This document shows positions 24,864-34,405 of a stretch of DNA of 64,000 nucleotides, one piece after another. Numbering within the stretch: the first letter of the stretch is position 1; every line of letters starts with the position of its first letter. The notes beneath the pieces were generated by a model. That model saw nothing but the letters and a program-made list of their open reading frames with translations, searched no databases and was not told where the DNA came from. Both the position numbers and the translations under genes were made by a program. The DNA comes from Streptomyces parvus (GTDB lineage: Bacteria > Actinomycetota > Actinomycetes > Streptomycetales > Streptomycetaceae), in assembly GCF_014648875.1 (NCBI RefSeq), contig NZ_BMRY01000003.1, positions 186,001 to 250,000 of the forward strand, read 5' to 3'.

Positions 24864-25631
24864 TCACTCCACAGGCTGTGCGTAGTGGAGATCCACTGTG
24901 CCCGAGTACCCGGGAAGAGTCACCGCCTCGTCCTCGTCGACTTTCCAGCCCAGCCCGTACGCCTTCACGTACAGCAGGTAGTTCTGGATCGCGGTGGAGC
25001 TGTTGAGCGCCTGCTTGAGCTTTCCGGGGTCGCCGACCGCGGTGACCTTGTAGGGCGGGGAGTAGACGCGGCCCTGGAGGATCAGGGTGTTGCCGACGCA
25101 GCGGACCGCGCTGGTGGAGATCAGCCGCTGGTCCATCACCTGGATTCCGCGCGCCCCGCCCTGCCACAGCGCGTTCACCACGGCCTGCAGGTCCTGCTGG
25201 TGGATGACCAGGTCGTTGGGCTGGGGCTCGGGGTAGCCGGGGTTGGCGGTGGCGTCGGGCGGCGCGTCGTTGAGGGTCACGCTGACGGAGTCACCGGTGA
25301 TCTCCGTGGTTCCGGCCGCCTTCTCCAGGGCCTTCAGCCGGGCGTCCTCGGCCCGGGTGGAGCCGTCGTCGCGCTGGGCGAGGGCGTCGATCTCCGAGCG
25401 CACGGAAGCGGCCGAATCGTTCAGTTCGGCGTTCTTCTCGCTGCGCTCCCTGATCAGGTCGGAGAGCTTGAGGAGAGAGGAGTCGCTGCGCAGATTGGTG
25501 CCCTTGGCCGTGTTGGCGCTGGTGACGAAGATGAGTCCGGCCAGGGCGAAAACCGCAGCGGTGAGCCCCCGGACCGCCCACACGGAGGTGCGCCGGGCCG
25601 GGCCTTCGGGGGAGTCGGCAGAATTGCTCAA
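24864..25631 (-). CDS. DUF881 family protein
   Basis: A 255-residue protein with an N-terminal transmembrane helix (about residues 18-38), then a coiled coil ([20 protein letters not shown]) and the extracytoplasmic DUF881 domain ([40 protein letters not shown]). The start codon is TTG at 25631. DUF881 genes sit beside crgA and sortases in many actinomycetes; a role in the divisome is suspected but unproven. Confidence 0.88.
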   Translation of the reverse strand: MSNSADSPEGPARRTSVWAVRGLTAAVFALAGLIFVTSANTAKGTNLRSDSSLLKLSDLIRERSEKNAELNDSAASVRSEIDALAQRDDGSTRAEDARLKALEKAAGTTEITGDSVSVTLNDAPPDATANPGYPEPQPNDLVIHQQDLQAVVNALWQGGARGIQVMDQRLISTSAVRCVGNTLILQGRVYSPPYKVTAVGDPGKLKQALNSSTAIQNYLLYVKAYGLGWKVDEDEAVTLPGYSGTVDLHYAQPVE

Positions 25632-25782
25632 CGTACCCTTATCTCATCAGGCGCCAGGGAAGCACTACGCTAACGGACGCTCGGGGGAGGCAGCATTCCC
25701 CCTGGCATCCCCTGGCACCCGCCCCCGGCGCCCGCCACAGATCCCTGCGCGGTCACGCAGCGCATCGACAGGAGAGTCCCTC

Positions 25783-26037
25783 GTGCCGAAGTCACGTATC
25801 CGCAAGAAGGCCGACTTCACGCCGCCCCCGGCGAAGCAGGCAACGGCCATCAAGCTGACCAACCGCAGCTGGGTCGCTCCGGTGATGCTGGCCCTGTTCC
25901 TCATCGGGCTGGCCTGGATCGTGGTGTTCTACGTGACCGAAGGCGATCTACCGGTCGACGCCCTGGGCAACTGGAACATCGTGGTCGGCTTCGGCTTCAT
26001 CGCCGGCGGCTTCGCCGTGTCGACCCAGTGGAAGTAG
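25783..26037 (+). CDS. crgA: cell division protein CrgA
   Basis: An 84-residue protein with the CrgA layout: a basic N-terminus ([11 protein letters not shown]), then two transmembrane helices (about 29-50 and 62-80) joined by a short acidic loop. CrgA coordinates growth and septation by acting on FtsZ and PBPs in streptomycetes. GTG 25783 has AGGAGAG about 7 bp upstream. Confidence 0.93.
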   Translation: MPKSRIRKKADFTPPPAKQATAIKLTNRSWVAPVMLALFLIGLAWIVVFYVTEGDLPVDALGNWNIVVGFGFIAGGFAVSTQWK

Positions 26038-26121
26038 CGGAACCCTTCCGCTCCGTCGCCCCTGGGCCGGGTACGGGCTCTGTACCTGGTCGACGCCCTT
26101 CCACGCAAGCCTTGCCCTGAG

Positions 26122-26324
26122 TTACCCACAGCGTTATCCACAGCCGGGGGAAAAGGTCAGACGATCTGTGGATAACCTCCACTCAAGTTGACGCCGGTGT
26201 GACTGCAGCCTCCCTCGCCGAGGGGGGCTGCACCCCGTTGTCCGGGCGGAAAAACCCAGCTCAGCGACAAGGGGCACACCTGTTCCTCTTGCCATGCACA
26301 AGAATCCGCGCACACTGTGGACAA
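26122..26324. promoter_or_regulatory. DnaA-box cluster between crgA and rhomboid gene
   Basis: The 330-bp gap holds TTACCCACA (26122-26130), TTATCCACA (26134-26142), its reverse complement (26167-26175) and TGTGGACAA (26316-26324). Two match the classical box and the last matches the streptomycete form exactly. No gene is visible here. Clusters of DnaA boxes outside oriC have been reported to titrate DnaA in S. coelicolor. Confidence 0.7.
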
Positions 26325-26371
26325 CTTCGGTCAGCCTGGGGGTGGAGAGCCCTCTTCCCCGACCATTCCGC

Positions 26372-27274
26372 TCAGGTGAGCGCGATCGTCCGGGCGACGA
26401 CGATCCCGAGGGACGCCAGCAGGACGAGCGCGCAGGTGCCGGTCTGCACCGCCGTACGCCGCTCGCGCGGGGCGTGGACCATGCCGACGGCGATGGCGAC
26501 GCCCGCGATCAGACCGCCGACGTGCGCCTCCCAGGCGATACCGCCCCAGGTGAAGGTGAAGACCAGGTTGAGCGCCAGCAGCACGAGCACCGGGCGCATG
26601 TCGTAGTTCATCCGGCGCATCAGGACGGCTGTCGCGCCGAAGAGGCCGTAGACCGCGCCGGAGGCGCCCAGCGAGGGCTGGTTCTGCGCGGCGATCAGAT
26701 AGGTCAGCGCGCTGCCGGCGAACCCGGACAGCAGGTAGAGGGCGAGATAGCGGGAACGGCCGAGCGCCGCCTCCAGCTGTCCGCCGAGCCACCAGAGACC
26801 GAGCATGTTGAACGCGATGTGCATCAGTTCCTGGTGCAGGAACATCGAGGTCACCAGGCGGTACCACTGCCCCTCGGCGACGCCCTCGATGGACCCCGGC
26901 GGCGGGCTCGGGTCCCAGGCCCGGCCGAGCAGCGTCAGATCGCCCACCAGCCCGGGGCGGACGGTGACCAGGAGGAAGACGGCCAGATTGATGGAGAGCA
27001 GGATCTTGGTGACCAGGCGCGGATCCGCGGCCACCGAGCCGCCCGCCAGCGTCCGCGGCCGGCTCGCCGCCGGATGGTGCCCGGTGCCCGAGCCCTGGCG
27101 TACGCAGTCGGGGCACTGGAAGCCGACCGAGGCGCTCACCATGCACTCGGGGCATACCGGCCGCTCGCAGCGCGTACAGCTGATGCCGGTCTCGCGGTCG
27201 GGGTGGCGGTAGCAGGTCGGCGTCGGCACACCGCTTCCCGCGGCGGCACGGTCTCCCGGCGGCTGCTGGTCCAT
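26372..27274 (-). CDS. rhomboid-family intramembrane serine protease
   Basis: A 300-residue protein. Residues 21-60 form a Cys/His zinc-binding region (CYRHPDRETGISCTRC, CPECM, CPDC) on the cytoplasmic side. It is followed by a membrane domain with about six or seven helices. The catalytic dyad is Ser205 (GASGAVYG) and His251 (AHVGG), with the conserved HIAFNMLGLWWLG in helix 2. Substrates unknown. Confidence 0.93.
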   Translation of the reverse strand: MDQQPPGDRAAAGSGVPTPTCYRHPDRETGISCTRCERPVCPECMVSASVGFQCPDCVRQGSGTGHHPAASRPRTLAGGSVAADPRLVTKILLSINLAVFLLVTVRPGLVGDLTLLGRAWDPSPPPGSIEGVAEGQWYRLVTSMFLHQELMHIAFNMLGLWWLGGQLEAALGRSRYLALYLLSGFAGSALTYLIAAQNQPSLGASGAVYGLFGATAVLMRRMNYDMRPVLVLLALNLVFTFTWGGIAWEAHVGGLIAGVAIAVGMVHAPRERRTAVQTGTCALVLLASLGIVVARTIALT

Positions 27275-27443
27275 CGGTCCTGGCCTGCCTCTCGGTCCTC
27301 GTCCCTCGTCGCTCGGGCGGCGGCACGGACAGGGCCGGCCCCGCTCGTCCGCTATGTATCACTACGGACGGGCAGGGCGGTTGGTTCCCACAGGGATCCC
27401 CCGGACCCGCAGGACTCCCGGGGGGGCGCGTGCGCGCGGACCG

Positions 27444-27971
27444 TCAGCGGGTCTCGACGACCACGGACTCGATCACCACGTCCTGGAGCGGGCGGTCGGT
27501 GCGCGGATTGGTCGCCGTGGCCGCGATGGCGTCGACCACCTTGCGGCCCGCGTCGTCGGCCACCTCGCCGAAGATGGTGTGCTTGTTGGTCAGCCAGGCC
27601 GTCGGCGAGACGGTCAGGAAGAACTGCGAGCCGTTGGTGCCCGGCCCCGCGTTGGCCATGGCCAGCAGATACGGCTTGGTGAAGGCCAGATCCGGGTGGA
27701 ACTCGTCGGCGAACTTGTAGCCGGGGCCGCCGGTGCCGTTGCCCAGCGGATCGCCGCCCTGGATCATGAAACCGCTGATCACGCGGTGGAAGACGGTGCC
27801 GTCGTACAGCGGGGCCGTGGTGGTCTCGCCGGTCTCCGGGTTGACCCACTCGCGCTGCCCGGTGGCCAGTTCCACGAAGTTCTTCACCGTCTTGGGGGCG
27901 TGGTTCGGCAGCAGCCGGATCTCGATGTCGCCCCGGTTGGTCTTCAAGGTGGCGTAAAGCTGCTCGGCCAC
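27444..27971 (-). CDS. cyclophilin-type peptidyl-prolyl isomerase
   Basis: A 175-residue cytosolic cyclophilin (no signal peptide): VFHRVISGFMIQGGDP, YLLAMANAGPGTNGSQFFLT and HTIFGEV are the active-site blocks. GTG 27971 gives the usual start (AEQLYATLKTNRGDIEIRL). It catalyses cis-trans isomerisation of Xaa-Pro bonds. Confidence 0.94.
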   Translation of the reverse strand: MAEQLYATLKTNRGDIEIRLLPNHAPKTVKNFVELATGQREWVNPETGETTTAPLYDGTVFHRVISGFMIQGGDPLGNGTGGPGYKFADEFHPDLAFTKPYLLAMANAGPGTNGSQFFLTVSPTAWLTNKHTIFGEVADDAGRKVVDAIAATATNPRTDRPLQDVVIESVVVETR

Positions 27972-28251
27972 GATCTGCCTTCCTCTTTCCTCGCCTGCCG
28001 TCAAATCCTTCGCTGACGTCCGGCGATCCTCCCACGGACCGGGAAACGTACGGCCGGATGCCTGGTGAACCGGCGCGTTCACCGCCGAACCATGGCATTG
28101 TCGTCGGCACACTTCACATGGACCGTTTTGACCGCAAATGACGATCATGACCCGGATGCCCGTCCCGCGTGCCGGGCAGGGACCCGACAGGCATGATTCT
28201 GGACTGGGCGGACAGGCGGAGTACCTACCCGCCACCAAGGAGGAGGATCTC

Positions 28252-28971
28252 GTGACCCGCATCGACAGCGTGCGCGCCGCAACCGACTCGGCGAAGGACA
28301 GCGCGCAGCACGCCGCGGAAGTGGTGGCGCCCTACGCCGACATGGCCAAGGAGCAGGCGGCCCACTACGCGCACGAGGCGCGCGTACGCCTCGCGCCCAA
28401 GGTGACGAAGGCGGCCCAGCAGGCCCGTGTCCAGTACGCGTCCCATCTCGCACCGCGCATCGAACAGGCCCGTACGCACGTGCCGCCCCGCGTCGACGAG
28501 GCCGCACAGCGCGCCGCGGTCTCCACCCGGAAGGCCGCACGGAGCGCCGCCGACTACACCGCACCCCGCGTCGAGCACGCCCGCGCGGTGGCCGTGCCCG
28601 TCGCCGAGCAGGCGTCCGCCCGCAGCGCGGCCGCCCTGGCGGCGCTGCGTACCCAGGTGACGGCCAAGGAAATCCAGAAGCTGGCCCGGAAGCACCAGCG
28701 GCGGGCCAAGGCCGGCCGGGCGGCGAAGGGGTTCCTGGTGCTGGGTGTCCTGGCGGGCGGCGCCTACGCCGCCTGGCGCTGGTGGGACAAGCAGGCCAAC
28801 CCGGACTGGCTGGTCGAGCCGCCCGTCGCCACCGAGGTGGGCGACGAGCGCTCGCCGCTCAGCTCGGTCGACGGCAGCCCGCGGGCCGATCTCGACCCGG
28901 AGGTCAAGGCCAAGCAGGCCGAGGCCGAGTCCGGCGAGGGGGACACCCCGGGCCTCGACGACCGGCCCTGA
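28252..28971 (+). CDS. DUF5324 family protein
   Basis: A 239-residue protein, mostly Ala-rich amphipathic helices (SAQHAAEVVAPYADMAKEQA and similar repeats of APRIEQAR/APRVEHAR), with one transmembrane helix at about residues 163-180 and an acidic tail. GTG 28252 has AGGAGG upstream. Function unknown. Confidence 0.85.
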   Translation: MTRIDSVRAATDSAKDSAQHAAEVVAPYADMAKEQAAHYAHEARVRLAPKVTKAAQQARVQYASHLAPRIEQARTHVPPRVDEAAQRAAVSTRKAARSAADYTAPRVEHARAVAVPVAEQASARSAAALAALRTQVTAKEIQKLARKHQRRAKAGRAAKGFLVLGVLAGGAYAAWRWWDKQANPDWLVEPPVATEVGDERSPLSSVDGSPRADLDPEVKAKQAEAESGEGDTPGLDDRP

Positions 28972-29007
28972 CCCGATCCGGCTGACAGGCCGGCAGAACA
29001 AGCAGAA

Positions 29008-29055
29008 CGAACGCGGCCGCGGAAACCGCCTGAGCGGTTTCCGCGGCCGCGTTCG
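29008..29055. terminator. terminator, 22-bp perfect stem
   Basis: Arms 29008-29029 and 29034-29055 with loop CTGA. It lies between the convergent DUF5324 and TerD genes. A 19-bp direct repeat (CGTGAGCCCACCGAAGCGT) follows it in two copies up to about 29098. Confidence 0.9.
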
Positions 29056-29128
29056 CGTGAGCCCACCGAAGCGTGCGGACGTGAGCCCACCGAAGCGTAA
29101 GGAGGGGACGACGGACCGGTGGGGACGA

Positions 29129-29713
29129 CTAACGGCTGACGGCGAACCGCATCAGGGCGTGCTCGTCGCCCTGCTTGATCTTCCCGGTCTCGTTGATCAC
29201 CTGGAGCTTCCAGCCCGCGCCCTCACGGATCGCCTTGGCGACGGCGACGCCGTTGTCCTGCGTGAGCATGCTCGGCCAGATGTCGGCGACCTGCTGCGAG
29301 CTGCCGCCCGTCGCGTCGTACACCTTGAAGCTGATGTTGCGCGCGTTGCTGAACGAGCTGCGCTTCTTGTAGGCGGCCGCGATGAAGACGATCGACGTGA
29401 TGTTCGAGGGAATCCTGGCGAACTCGACGGTCACCGTCTCGTCGTCGCCGTCACCGTGCCCGGTCTGGTTGTCCCCGCTGTGCACCAGCGAGCCGTTGCC
29501 CAGCGGGTCCAGGGAGTCCAGTCCGGCCAGCCGCACCGGGTCTCCGCCCTGCAGCGCGATGGCGATCAGATCGAGGTCCGTACCGGCCTTCTGCCGGATC
29601 TTCCCCATCAGACCGCCGCTGCTCCCGACGGTCGGGTCCCAGGACGCTCCGATCGACAGGTGGGTCACCCCGCCCAGGTCCGCCGGGCCGTCTTCCTTCG
29701 TCAACGTGATCAT
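29129..29713 (-). CDS. TerD family protein
   Basis: A 194-residue calcium-binding TerD/CABP fold (SIGASWDPTVGSSGG, LDLIAIALQGG, GDNQTGHGDGDDETV are conserved Asp-rich segments). Streptomycetes carry many TerD paralogues tied to stress or development; the ligand beyond calcium is unknown. ATG 29713 chosen; the open frame upstream runs into the tRNA terminator. Confidence 0.92.
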   Translation of the reverse strand: MITLTKEDGPADLGGVTHLSIGASWDPTVGSSGGLMGKIRQKAGTDLDLIAIALQGGDPVRLAGLDSLDPLGNGSLVHSGDNQTGHGDGDDETVTVEFARIPSNITSIVFIAAAYKKRSSFSNARNISFKVYDATGGSSQQVADIWPSMLTQDNGVAVAKAIREGAGWKLQVINETGKIKQGDEHALMRFAVSR

Positions 29714-29783
29714 GCCTGAGTCCTTTGTGGCTCGACTGTTTATGTATGAAGTGTGCCTGGTGCAGCGGAGAAGGAACGCAAAA

Positions 29784-29822
29784 GAACCCCTCCAACCACG
29801 TTTCCGCAGGTTGGAGGGGTTC
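29784..29822 (-). terminator. terminator downstream of tRNA-Ala
   Basis: 14-bp perfect stem (29784-29797 and 29809-29822) with an 11-nt loop, 8 bp beyond the tRNA 3' end in its direction of transcription. Confidence 0.8.
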
Positions 29823-29829
29823 AATCAAG

Positions 29830-29902
29830 TGGAGCCTAGGAGATTCGAACTCCTGACATCTGCCTTGCAAAGGCAGCGCTCTACCAACTGAGCTAAGGCC
29901 CC
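29830..29902 (-). tRNA. tRNA-Ala (TGC)
   Basis: 73-nt cloverleaf with acceptor GGGGCCT/AGGCTCC (one G-T pair), T-loop TTCGAAT, D-arm AGCTCAGTTGGTAGAGC and anticodon TGC in loop TTTGCAA. CCA not encoded. Confidence 0.95.
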
Positions 29903-30037
29903 GGGTCACCGTCGGGACCAGAGTACCGGGTACCCCCCGGGTTCTTCCAAAAGGATAGGGACTCCCCGTGAACGACCACGCTCCGTAAGATGCTCGCAAG
30001 GTTCGCAGCAGCGAAGCCGCAGCGATGGGGAGACGCC

Positions 30038-30586
30038 ATGGACGCAGCGCAACAAGAGGCGACGGCAAGAGCCAGAGAGCTTCAACGCAGTTGGTACGGA
30101 GAGCCGTTGGGGGCGCTCTTCCGTCGGCTGATCGATGACCTCGGCCTGAACCAGGCCCGGCTGGCCGCTGTTCTCGGGCTCTCCGCCCCGATGCTCTCGC
30201 AGCTGATGAGCGGCCAGCGGGCCAAGATCGGCAACCCCGCGGTGGTCCAGCGCGTGCAGGCGCTTCAGGAGCTGTCGGGCCAGGTCGCGGACGGCAGCGT
30301 CAGCGCGGGCGAGGCCACCGACCGGATGGAGGAGATCAAGAAGTCGCAGGGCGGGTCCGTCCTGACCGGCACCGGCCAGACCACCTCGACCGGCGGCGCT
30401 CCCACCGTCCGCCGCGTGGTGCGCGAGATCCAGTCCCTGCTGCGGTCGGTCGCGGCGGCCGGCGACATCATCGATGCCGCCGACTCCCTCGCCCCGACCC
30501 ACCCGGAGCTGGCAGAGTTCCTCCGGGTGTACGGAGCGGGCCGCACCGCGGACGCGGTCGCGCACTACGAAGGACACCAGAGCTAG
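30038..30586 (+). CDS. helix-turn-helix DNA-binding protein
   Basis: A 182-residue protein. Residues 35-75 form a Cro/C1-type HTH (LNQARLAAVLGLSAPMLSQL then MSGQRAKIGNP). The C-terminal half is helical, beginning VRRVVREIQSLLRSVAAAGD. ATG 30038 follows GGGGAG. It lies 121 bp upstream of a Ser/Thr kinase on the same strand, perhaps its partner. Targets unknown. Confidence 0.85.
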   Translation: MDAAQQEATARARELQRSWYGEPLGALFRRLIDDLGLNQARLAAVLGLSAPMLSQLMSGQRAKIGNPAVVQRVQALQELSGQVADGSVSAGEATDRMEEIKKSQGGSVLTGTGQTTSTGGAPTVRRVVREIQSLLRSVAAAGDIIDAADSLAPTHPELAEFLRVYGAGRTADAVAHYEGHQS

Positions 30587-30707
30587 CCGATCGGGATCAC
30601 GACGGCACAGCCGCACGACGGCGGAACCAGGGCCTCGCACACAGCCGGGGCCCCGGGTCCCCGCAGGAGCCGCGGCGACAACGGGAACGGGGAGCGGGCG
30701 CAGCGCA

Positions 30708-32060
30708 ATGGGTGAGGTTTTCGCCGGACGGTACGAGCTGATCGATCCGATCGGGCGGGGTGGGGTCGGCGCCGTCTGGCGGGCCTGGGACCACCGGCGC
30801 CGCAGGTACGTCGCGGCCAAGGTGCTCCAGCAGAGCGATGCGCACACGCTGCTGCGCTTCGTCCGCGAGCAGGCGCTGCGCATCGAGCACCCGCACGTGC
30901 TTGCCCCGGCCAGCTGGGCCGCCGACGACGACAAGGTCCTGTTCACCATGGACCTGGTGAGCGGCGGCTCGCTCGCCCATGTCATCGGCGACTACGGCCC
31001 GTTGCCCCCGCGCTTCGTCTGCCTGCTGCTGGACCAGCTGCTCTCCGGTCTCTCCACGGTGCACGCCGAAGGGGTGGTGCACCGCGACATCAAGCCCGCC
31101 AACATCCTGATGGAGGCGACCGGTACGGGCCGGCCGCATCTGCGCCTGTCCGACTTCGGCATCTCGATGCGCAAGGGCGAACCCCGGCTGACCGAGACCA
31201 ACTACGTGGTCGGTACGCCCGGTTACTTCGCCCCGGAACAGATGATGGGCGCCGAGCCCGACTTCCCCGCGGACCTGTTCGCGGTCGGCCTGGTCGCGCT
31301 CTACCTCCTCCAGGGCCGGAAGCCGGACGCACAGGCGCTGGTGGAGCACTTCGCCACGCACGGCACCCCGGGCGCCCCCGAGGGCGTTCCCGAGCCGCTG
31401 TGGCAGGTTCTCGCCGGTCTGCTCCAGCCCGACCCGCACGCCCGGTTCCGTACGGCCACGGGCGCGCGCAAGGCTCTGACCGCGGCGGTCGAGATGCTGC
31501 CCGAAGCCGGACCGGACGACGAGCCGGTGGAAGTGTTCGACCAGATCGGGCCACTGCCCGCGGGATTCGGCCCCGACGGGCCCGTGACCGCCCCGCAGGA
31601 GCCCTCGCAGCAGCCGGCCGAACCGCAGGCCCCCGCCCAGCCCCCCGTGTCGATGTCGGAGACGGGCAGCTTCCACCTCGCGCCGCCGCCCGCGGCCCCG
31701 CAGCCCTCCGCGACCCCGCCCGGTGTCGCGGCCCCGCAGCAACAGCCCCACCCGCAGCCGGGGTTCCAGCAGCCGCCGGCCGCACCGTACGCGGACGCGC
31801 CGCCCGCGTACGCCGTCGGCGCGCCGGACCCCTCCCAGGCGCCGACCTCCGGCGTACCGCACGATCCCTCCGCCACCCGCCCCTACACCGCCCGGCACCA
31901 GCAGCTCCCGCCGGTGCCGGCCCCTCCGGTGCAGCACGCGGCGCCCCACCCGCCCGTACGGCGAACGCGCCCGGGACCACCCCCGAAGGTGGCGGTCCCG
32001 GTGCTGGTGGTGGCGCTGATCTGTTTCGCGGTCGGAATCTGGGCCCTCACCCAGGTCTGA
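30708..32060 (+). CDS. Ser/Thr protein kinase with C-terminal membrane anchor
   Basis: A 450-residue Hanks-type kinase: IGRGGVGAVWRAWD and AAKVL (ATP binding), HRDIKPANIL (His125, Asp127), DFG and GTPGYFAPEQ. A long Pro/Gln/Ala-rich linker (about 285-425) precedes a single C-terminal helix (about 427-446) with almost nothing outside, so it is not a PASTA receptor. It faces the cytosol. Substrates unknown. Confidence 0.92.
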   Translation: MGEVFAGRYELIDPIGRGGVGAVWRAWDHRRRRYVAAKVLQQSDAHTLLRFVREQALRIEHPHVLAPASWAADDDKVLFTMDLVSGGSLAHVIGDYGPLPPRFVCLLLDQLLSGLSTVHAEGVVHRDIKPANILMEATGTGRPHLRLSDFGISMRKGEPRLTETNYVVGTPGYFAPEQMMGAEPDFPADLFAVGLVALYLLQGRKPDAQALVEHFATHGTPGAPEGVPEPLWQVLAGLLQPDPHARFRTATGARKALTAAVEMLPEAGPDDEPVEVFDQIGPLPAGFGPDGPVTAPQEPSQQPAEPQAPAQPPVSMSETGSFHLAPPPAAPQPSATPPGVAAPQQQPHPQPGFQQPPAAPYADAPPAYAVGAPDPSQAPTSGVPHDPSATRPYTARHQQLPPVPAPPVQHAAPHPPVRRTRPGPPPKVAVPVLVVALICFAVGIWALTQV

Positions 32061-32063
32061 CGG

Positions 32064-33404
32064 CTACCAGCCCTGCGGCGGCGGCTGGTGGCCCCCACCG
32101 GCCGGGTGACCGGCGGCCGGAGCGGGGGCTGACGCGCGGCGGCGGGCCAGCAGGGTCCAGACGCCCAGCCCGAGCACCAGCACGGAACCCGTGCCGATCC
32201 CGGCCGCGGCGACCACGGTCATCGGGCCGCTCTTCGCGGCCTGCTCGGCGTTCTGCCCCTTCCGGGCCACTTCCCGGTCCTGGTCGGTGACGCCAAAGAC
32301 CCCGGCGTCACCCTCGTACGGCGATTCCTCGGGCTGGTTCTTCACCTGGACCGACAGCTCGAACGGGATCGGCTCGGCCCCGTAGGACTCCTTCAGCTTC
32401 GGGCTGAGGGAGACCGACAGGTAGTACCAGCCCGCGAAGCGCACGGCGCTGACCTGGGACGAGGAGTCGAACCGGTTGCGGTAGGCCACCGGCGGCAGTG
32501 GCCGCAGGGACGCGGACGCGGGGCTTCCGGAGTACGAGAGGGTGGCGTCGGAGACCGGCCCCTGGGCGGGGTTGGCCAGCGAGAGGGTGAGCGCGCTGCC
32601 CACGAAGTCGCTGCCGCCGCTCGTGCTGTTGGAGAGTCCGGCGGTGGCGTGGATCTGCTGACCCCAGTCCACCGGCACCCGGAAGAAGCGGGTCTGCCCC
32701 GGGGCGACCGTGTCCTGCCAGCGGCCGTTCTCCAGGCTGGTGGCCTCGGAGAACCCGGACCCGCCGGACCGCTTCTGCTGCTTCCCGGTCAGCGGCTTCG
32801 CCGAGGCCGAGGGCCAGCTCTCCGGCGCCTCGGTCGGCATGGACGTACCGCTCCTGAGCTTCGGCTCCTGGAGGAAACGCAGCTCCAGGTCCCAGGGCTC
32901 CGGGCTGGAGCCGGCCTTGCTCTCCCGCTCGACGAGAACGTCGTACGGGCCGCCCTCCTGGCAGGTGCTGCCGCCCTCCTCCACGGTCCGGGAGGCGTAC
33001 GCGGTGATGGGACGGGCGTACTCGCCCGAACCGAAGTTCGCCCGCCCCGAGTCGCACTGGGTGTCGTCGGTCTCCCGGAGGCTGATGCTGATGCCGTCGC
33101 CGTAGGCGACCGCGCCGCTGTCGTCGGGCACCGCGACCGCCGAGACGTAGGCGGCGGAGACGTCGTCCAGCGTGACCCGGTAGTAGAGCTTCTCGCCCGG
33201 CTTGATCGTGCTGCGGTACGGAAGGCCCTCGTCCAGCGTGGACGCCTCGACGTTGGTCACCGCGCCCTGCACGTTCTTCGCCTCGGGGTCGAACGCGTAC
33301 CTCCCGGGGCCCGCCGCGTGCGCCTGCCCCGGCAGGACCGCCACGGCGCACATCGCCGCGAGTGCCGCGGCCGTCACCCGGCCCCTGTTGCGCTGCCTGT
33401 TCAC
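32064..33404 (-). CDS. secreted, C-terminally anchored protein of unknown function
   Basis: About 446 residues with a signal peptide (VTAAALAAMCAVAVLPGQAHA), two beta-rich repeats that both start with GQ/GE-type motifs (IKPGEKLYYRVTLDDVSAAY and VAPGQTRFFRVPVDWGQQI) and a C-terminal transmembrane helix followed by Arg residues. GTG 33404 gives a proper signal peptide. It follows the decayed VWA gene on the same strand; in intact relatives the VWA protein and this kind of module are neighbours. Function unknown. Confidence 0.8.
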   Translation of the reverse strand: MNRQRNRGRVTAAALAAMCAVAVLPGQAHAAGPGRYAFDPEAKNVQGAVTNVEASTLDEGLPYRSTIKPGEKLYYRVTLDDVSAAYVSAVAVPDDSGAVAYGDGISISLRETDDTQCDSGRANFGSGEYARPITAYASRTVEEGGSTCQEGGPYDVLVERESKAGSSPEPWDLELRFLQEPKLRSGTSMPTEAPESWPSASAKPLTGKQQKRSGGSGFSEATSLENGRWQDTVAPGQTRFFRVPVDWGQQIHATAGLSNSTSGGSDFVGSALTLSLANPAQGPVSDATLSYSGSPASASLRPLPPVAYRNRFDSSSQVSAVRFAGWYYLSVSLSPKLKESYGAEPIPFELSVQVKNQPEESPYEGDAGVFGVTDQDREVARKGQNAEQAAKSGPMTVVAAAGIGTGSVLVLGLGVWTLLARRRASAPAPAAGHPAGGGHQPPPQGW

Positions 33405-33472
33405 GCGCTTCCCCTCGTCGTCCTCACCCACCGGTACCCCTCGGCCGCCCGGCTGCCCGGCGACCCGGCCGC

Positions 33473-34323
33473 TCAGCCGAGGCGGCCACGGCTGCCGCGA
33501 CGGCGGACGAGGAGGAACCCTCCGGCCGCGACGACCAGGGCGCCCGCCCCGGCCGCGGCCGCGATGCCGGTCCATCCTGCCCCGCCCGCACCGCCGCTGT
33601 CTCCGGCCCCAGCCGCATTGCCCCGCTTGTCCCCGTTCTTCCCCTCGCCCTCCCCCTCCCCCTCGCTCTCCCGGACCAGGACCGGCGCACCGTGCTCGAG
33701 GCCCGCCGGCTCGGCGCCGACCGGCAAACGGGCCGGGGTGAACAGCTCAGTGGAGCCGTAGGAGTACGTCCGCGCCCCCGACCCCACAGCGGAACGGCTC
33801 CCTCCGACAGGCGGAAGCGTTCGTCGTCCCGCTCGCAGCTCGAGCCGCCGGCGTTCGGACCGTAGCCGTCCGGCCCGCTGGAGCCGGCGGGCCGGCGCGT
33901 CGGCGTCCGGGGCGTCGCAGTAGCGGCCGTTGCCCGCCGCGGCGACGCACTCCGACTGCTCGCGGGCGGCACCCTTCACCTGAAAGCCGACGGTGTCGAT
34001 CCGCAGCCCGACGCCGGCCCGGGCGAGCCGTTCGGCGACCCGACAGGGCTCCGGCGTACCGCAGTTGTCCTCGCCGTCGGAGATAAGCAGGATCGTCCGC
34101 GTACCGATCGCGCCACCGGCGGGCTCGGGCCGCTCCTGGGCGGCCCTGCGCGGGGACAGCCCGATGGGGGGGTGTCGCCCTTGGGCCGGACCCCGTCCAC
34201 GGCCCGCTTGACGGCGTCCCGGTCGAGCGGCTCCACCGGCCGGACGAGCCGGGTGCCGGTGCAGCCGCTCGCCCGGTCCGCGACGTAGACCCGCAGTGTT
34301 CGACGGTGGTTCCGCGTCATCAC
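33473..34323 (-). pseudogene. VWA-domain protein, truncated and frameshifted
   Basis: Homology to a von Willebrand A domain protein is split over two frames. From 34323 one frame gives ASGCTGTRLVRPVEPLDRDA and KGDTP, then at about 34165-34175, a run of seven G, it shifts to the other frame, which continues with IGLSPRRAAQE, TRTILLISDGEDNCGTPEPC and IDTVGFQVKG. The N-terminal part of the domain with the metal-binding DxSxS is missing. After about 33905 the sequence becomes Arg-rich and unlike the family. The last part still encodes a helix and a basic tail (ALVVAAGGFLLVRRRG). Confidence 0.75.
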
Positions 34324-34364
34324 CTGGCGCCCCCTCAGCCATGAAGCCCGAACCCGTCAGCCTC

Positions 34365-34405
34365 TTTGCTTCAGCAAGCTATCTATTTGCTTGAGTGAAT
34401 TCAAG
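34365..34405. promoter_or_regulatory. AT-rich dyads upstream of VWA remnant
   Basis: TTGCT-TC-AGCAA (34366-34377) and CTTGA-N6-TCAAG (34390-34405) lie in the 34324-34519 gap, which otherwise holds only the GC-rich DLW-39 terminator stem (about 34473-34498). They look like repressor operators (MarR-like TTGCTT/AAGC elements), but no regulator gene is adjacent. Confidence 0.4.
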
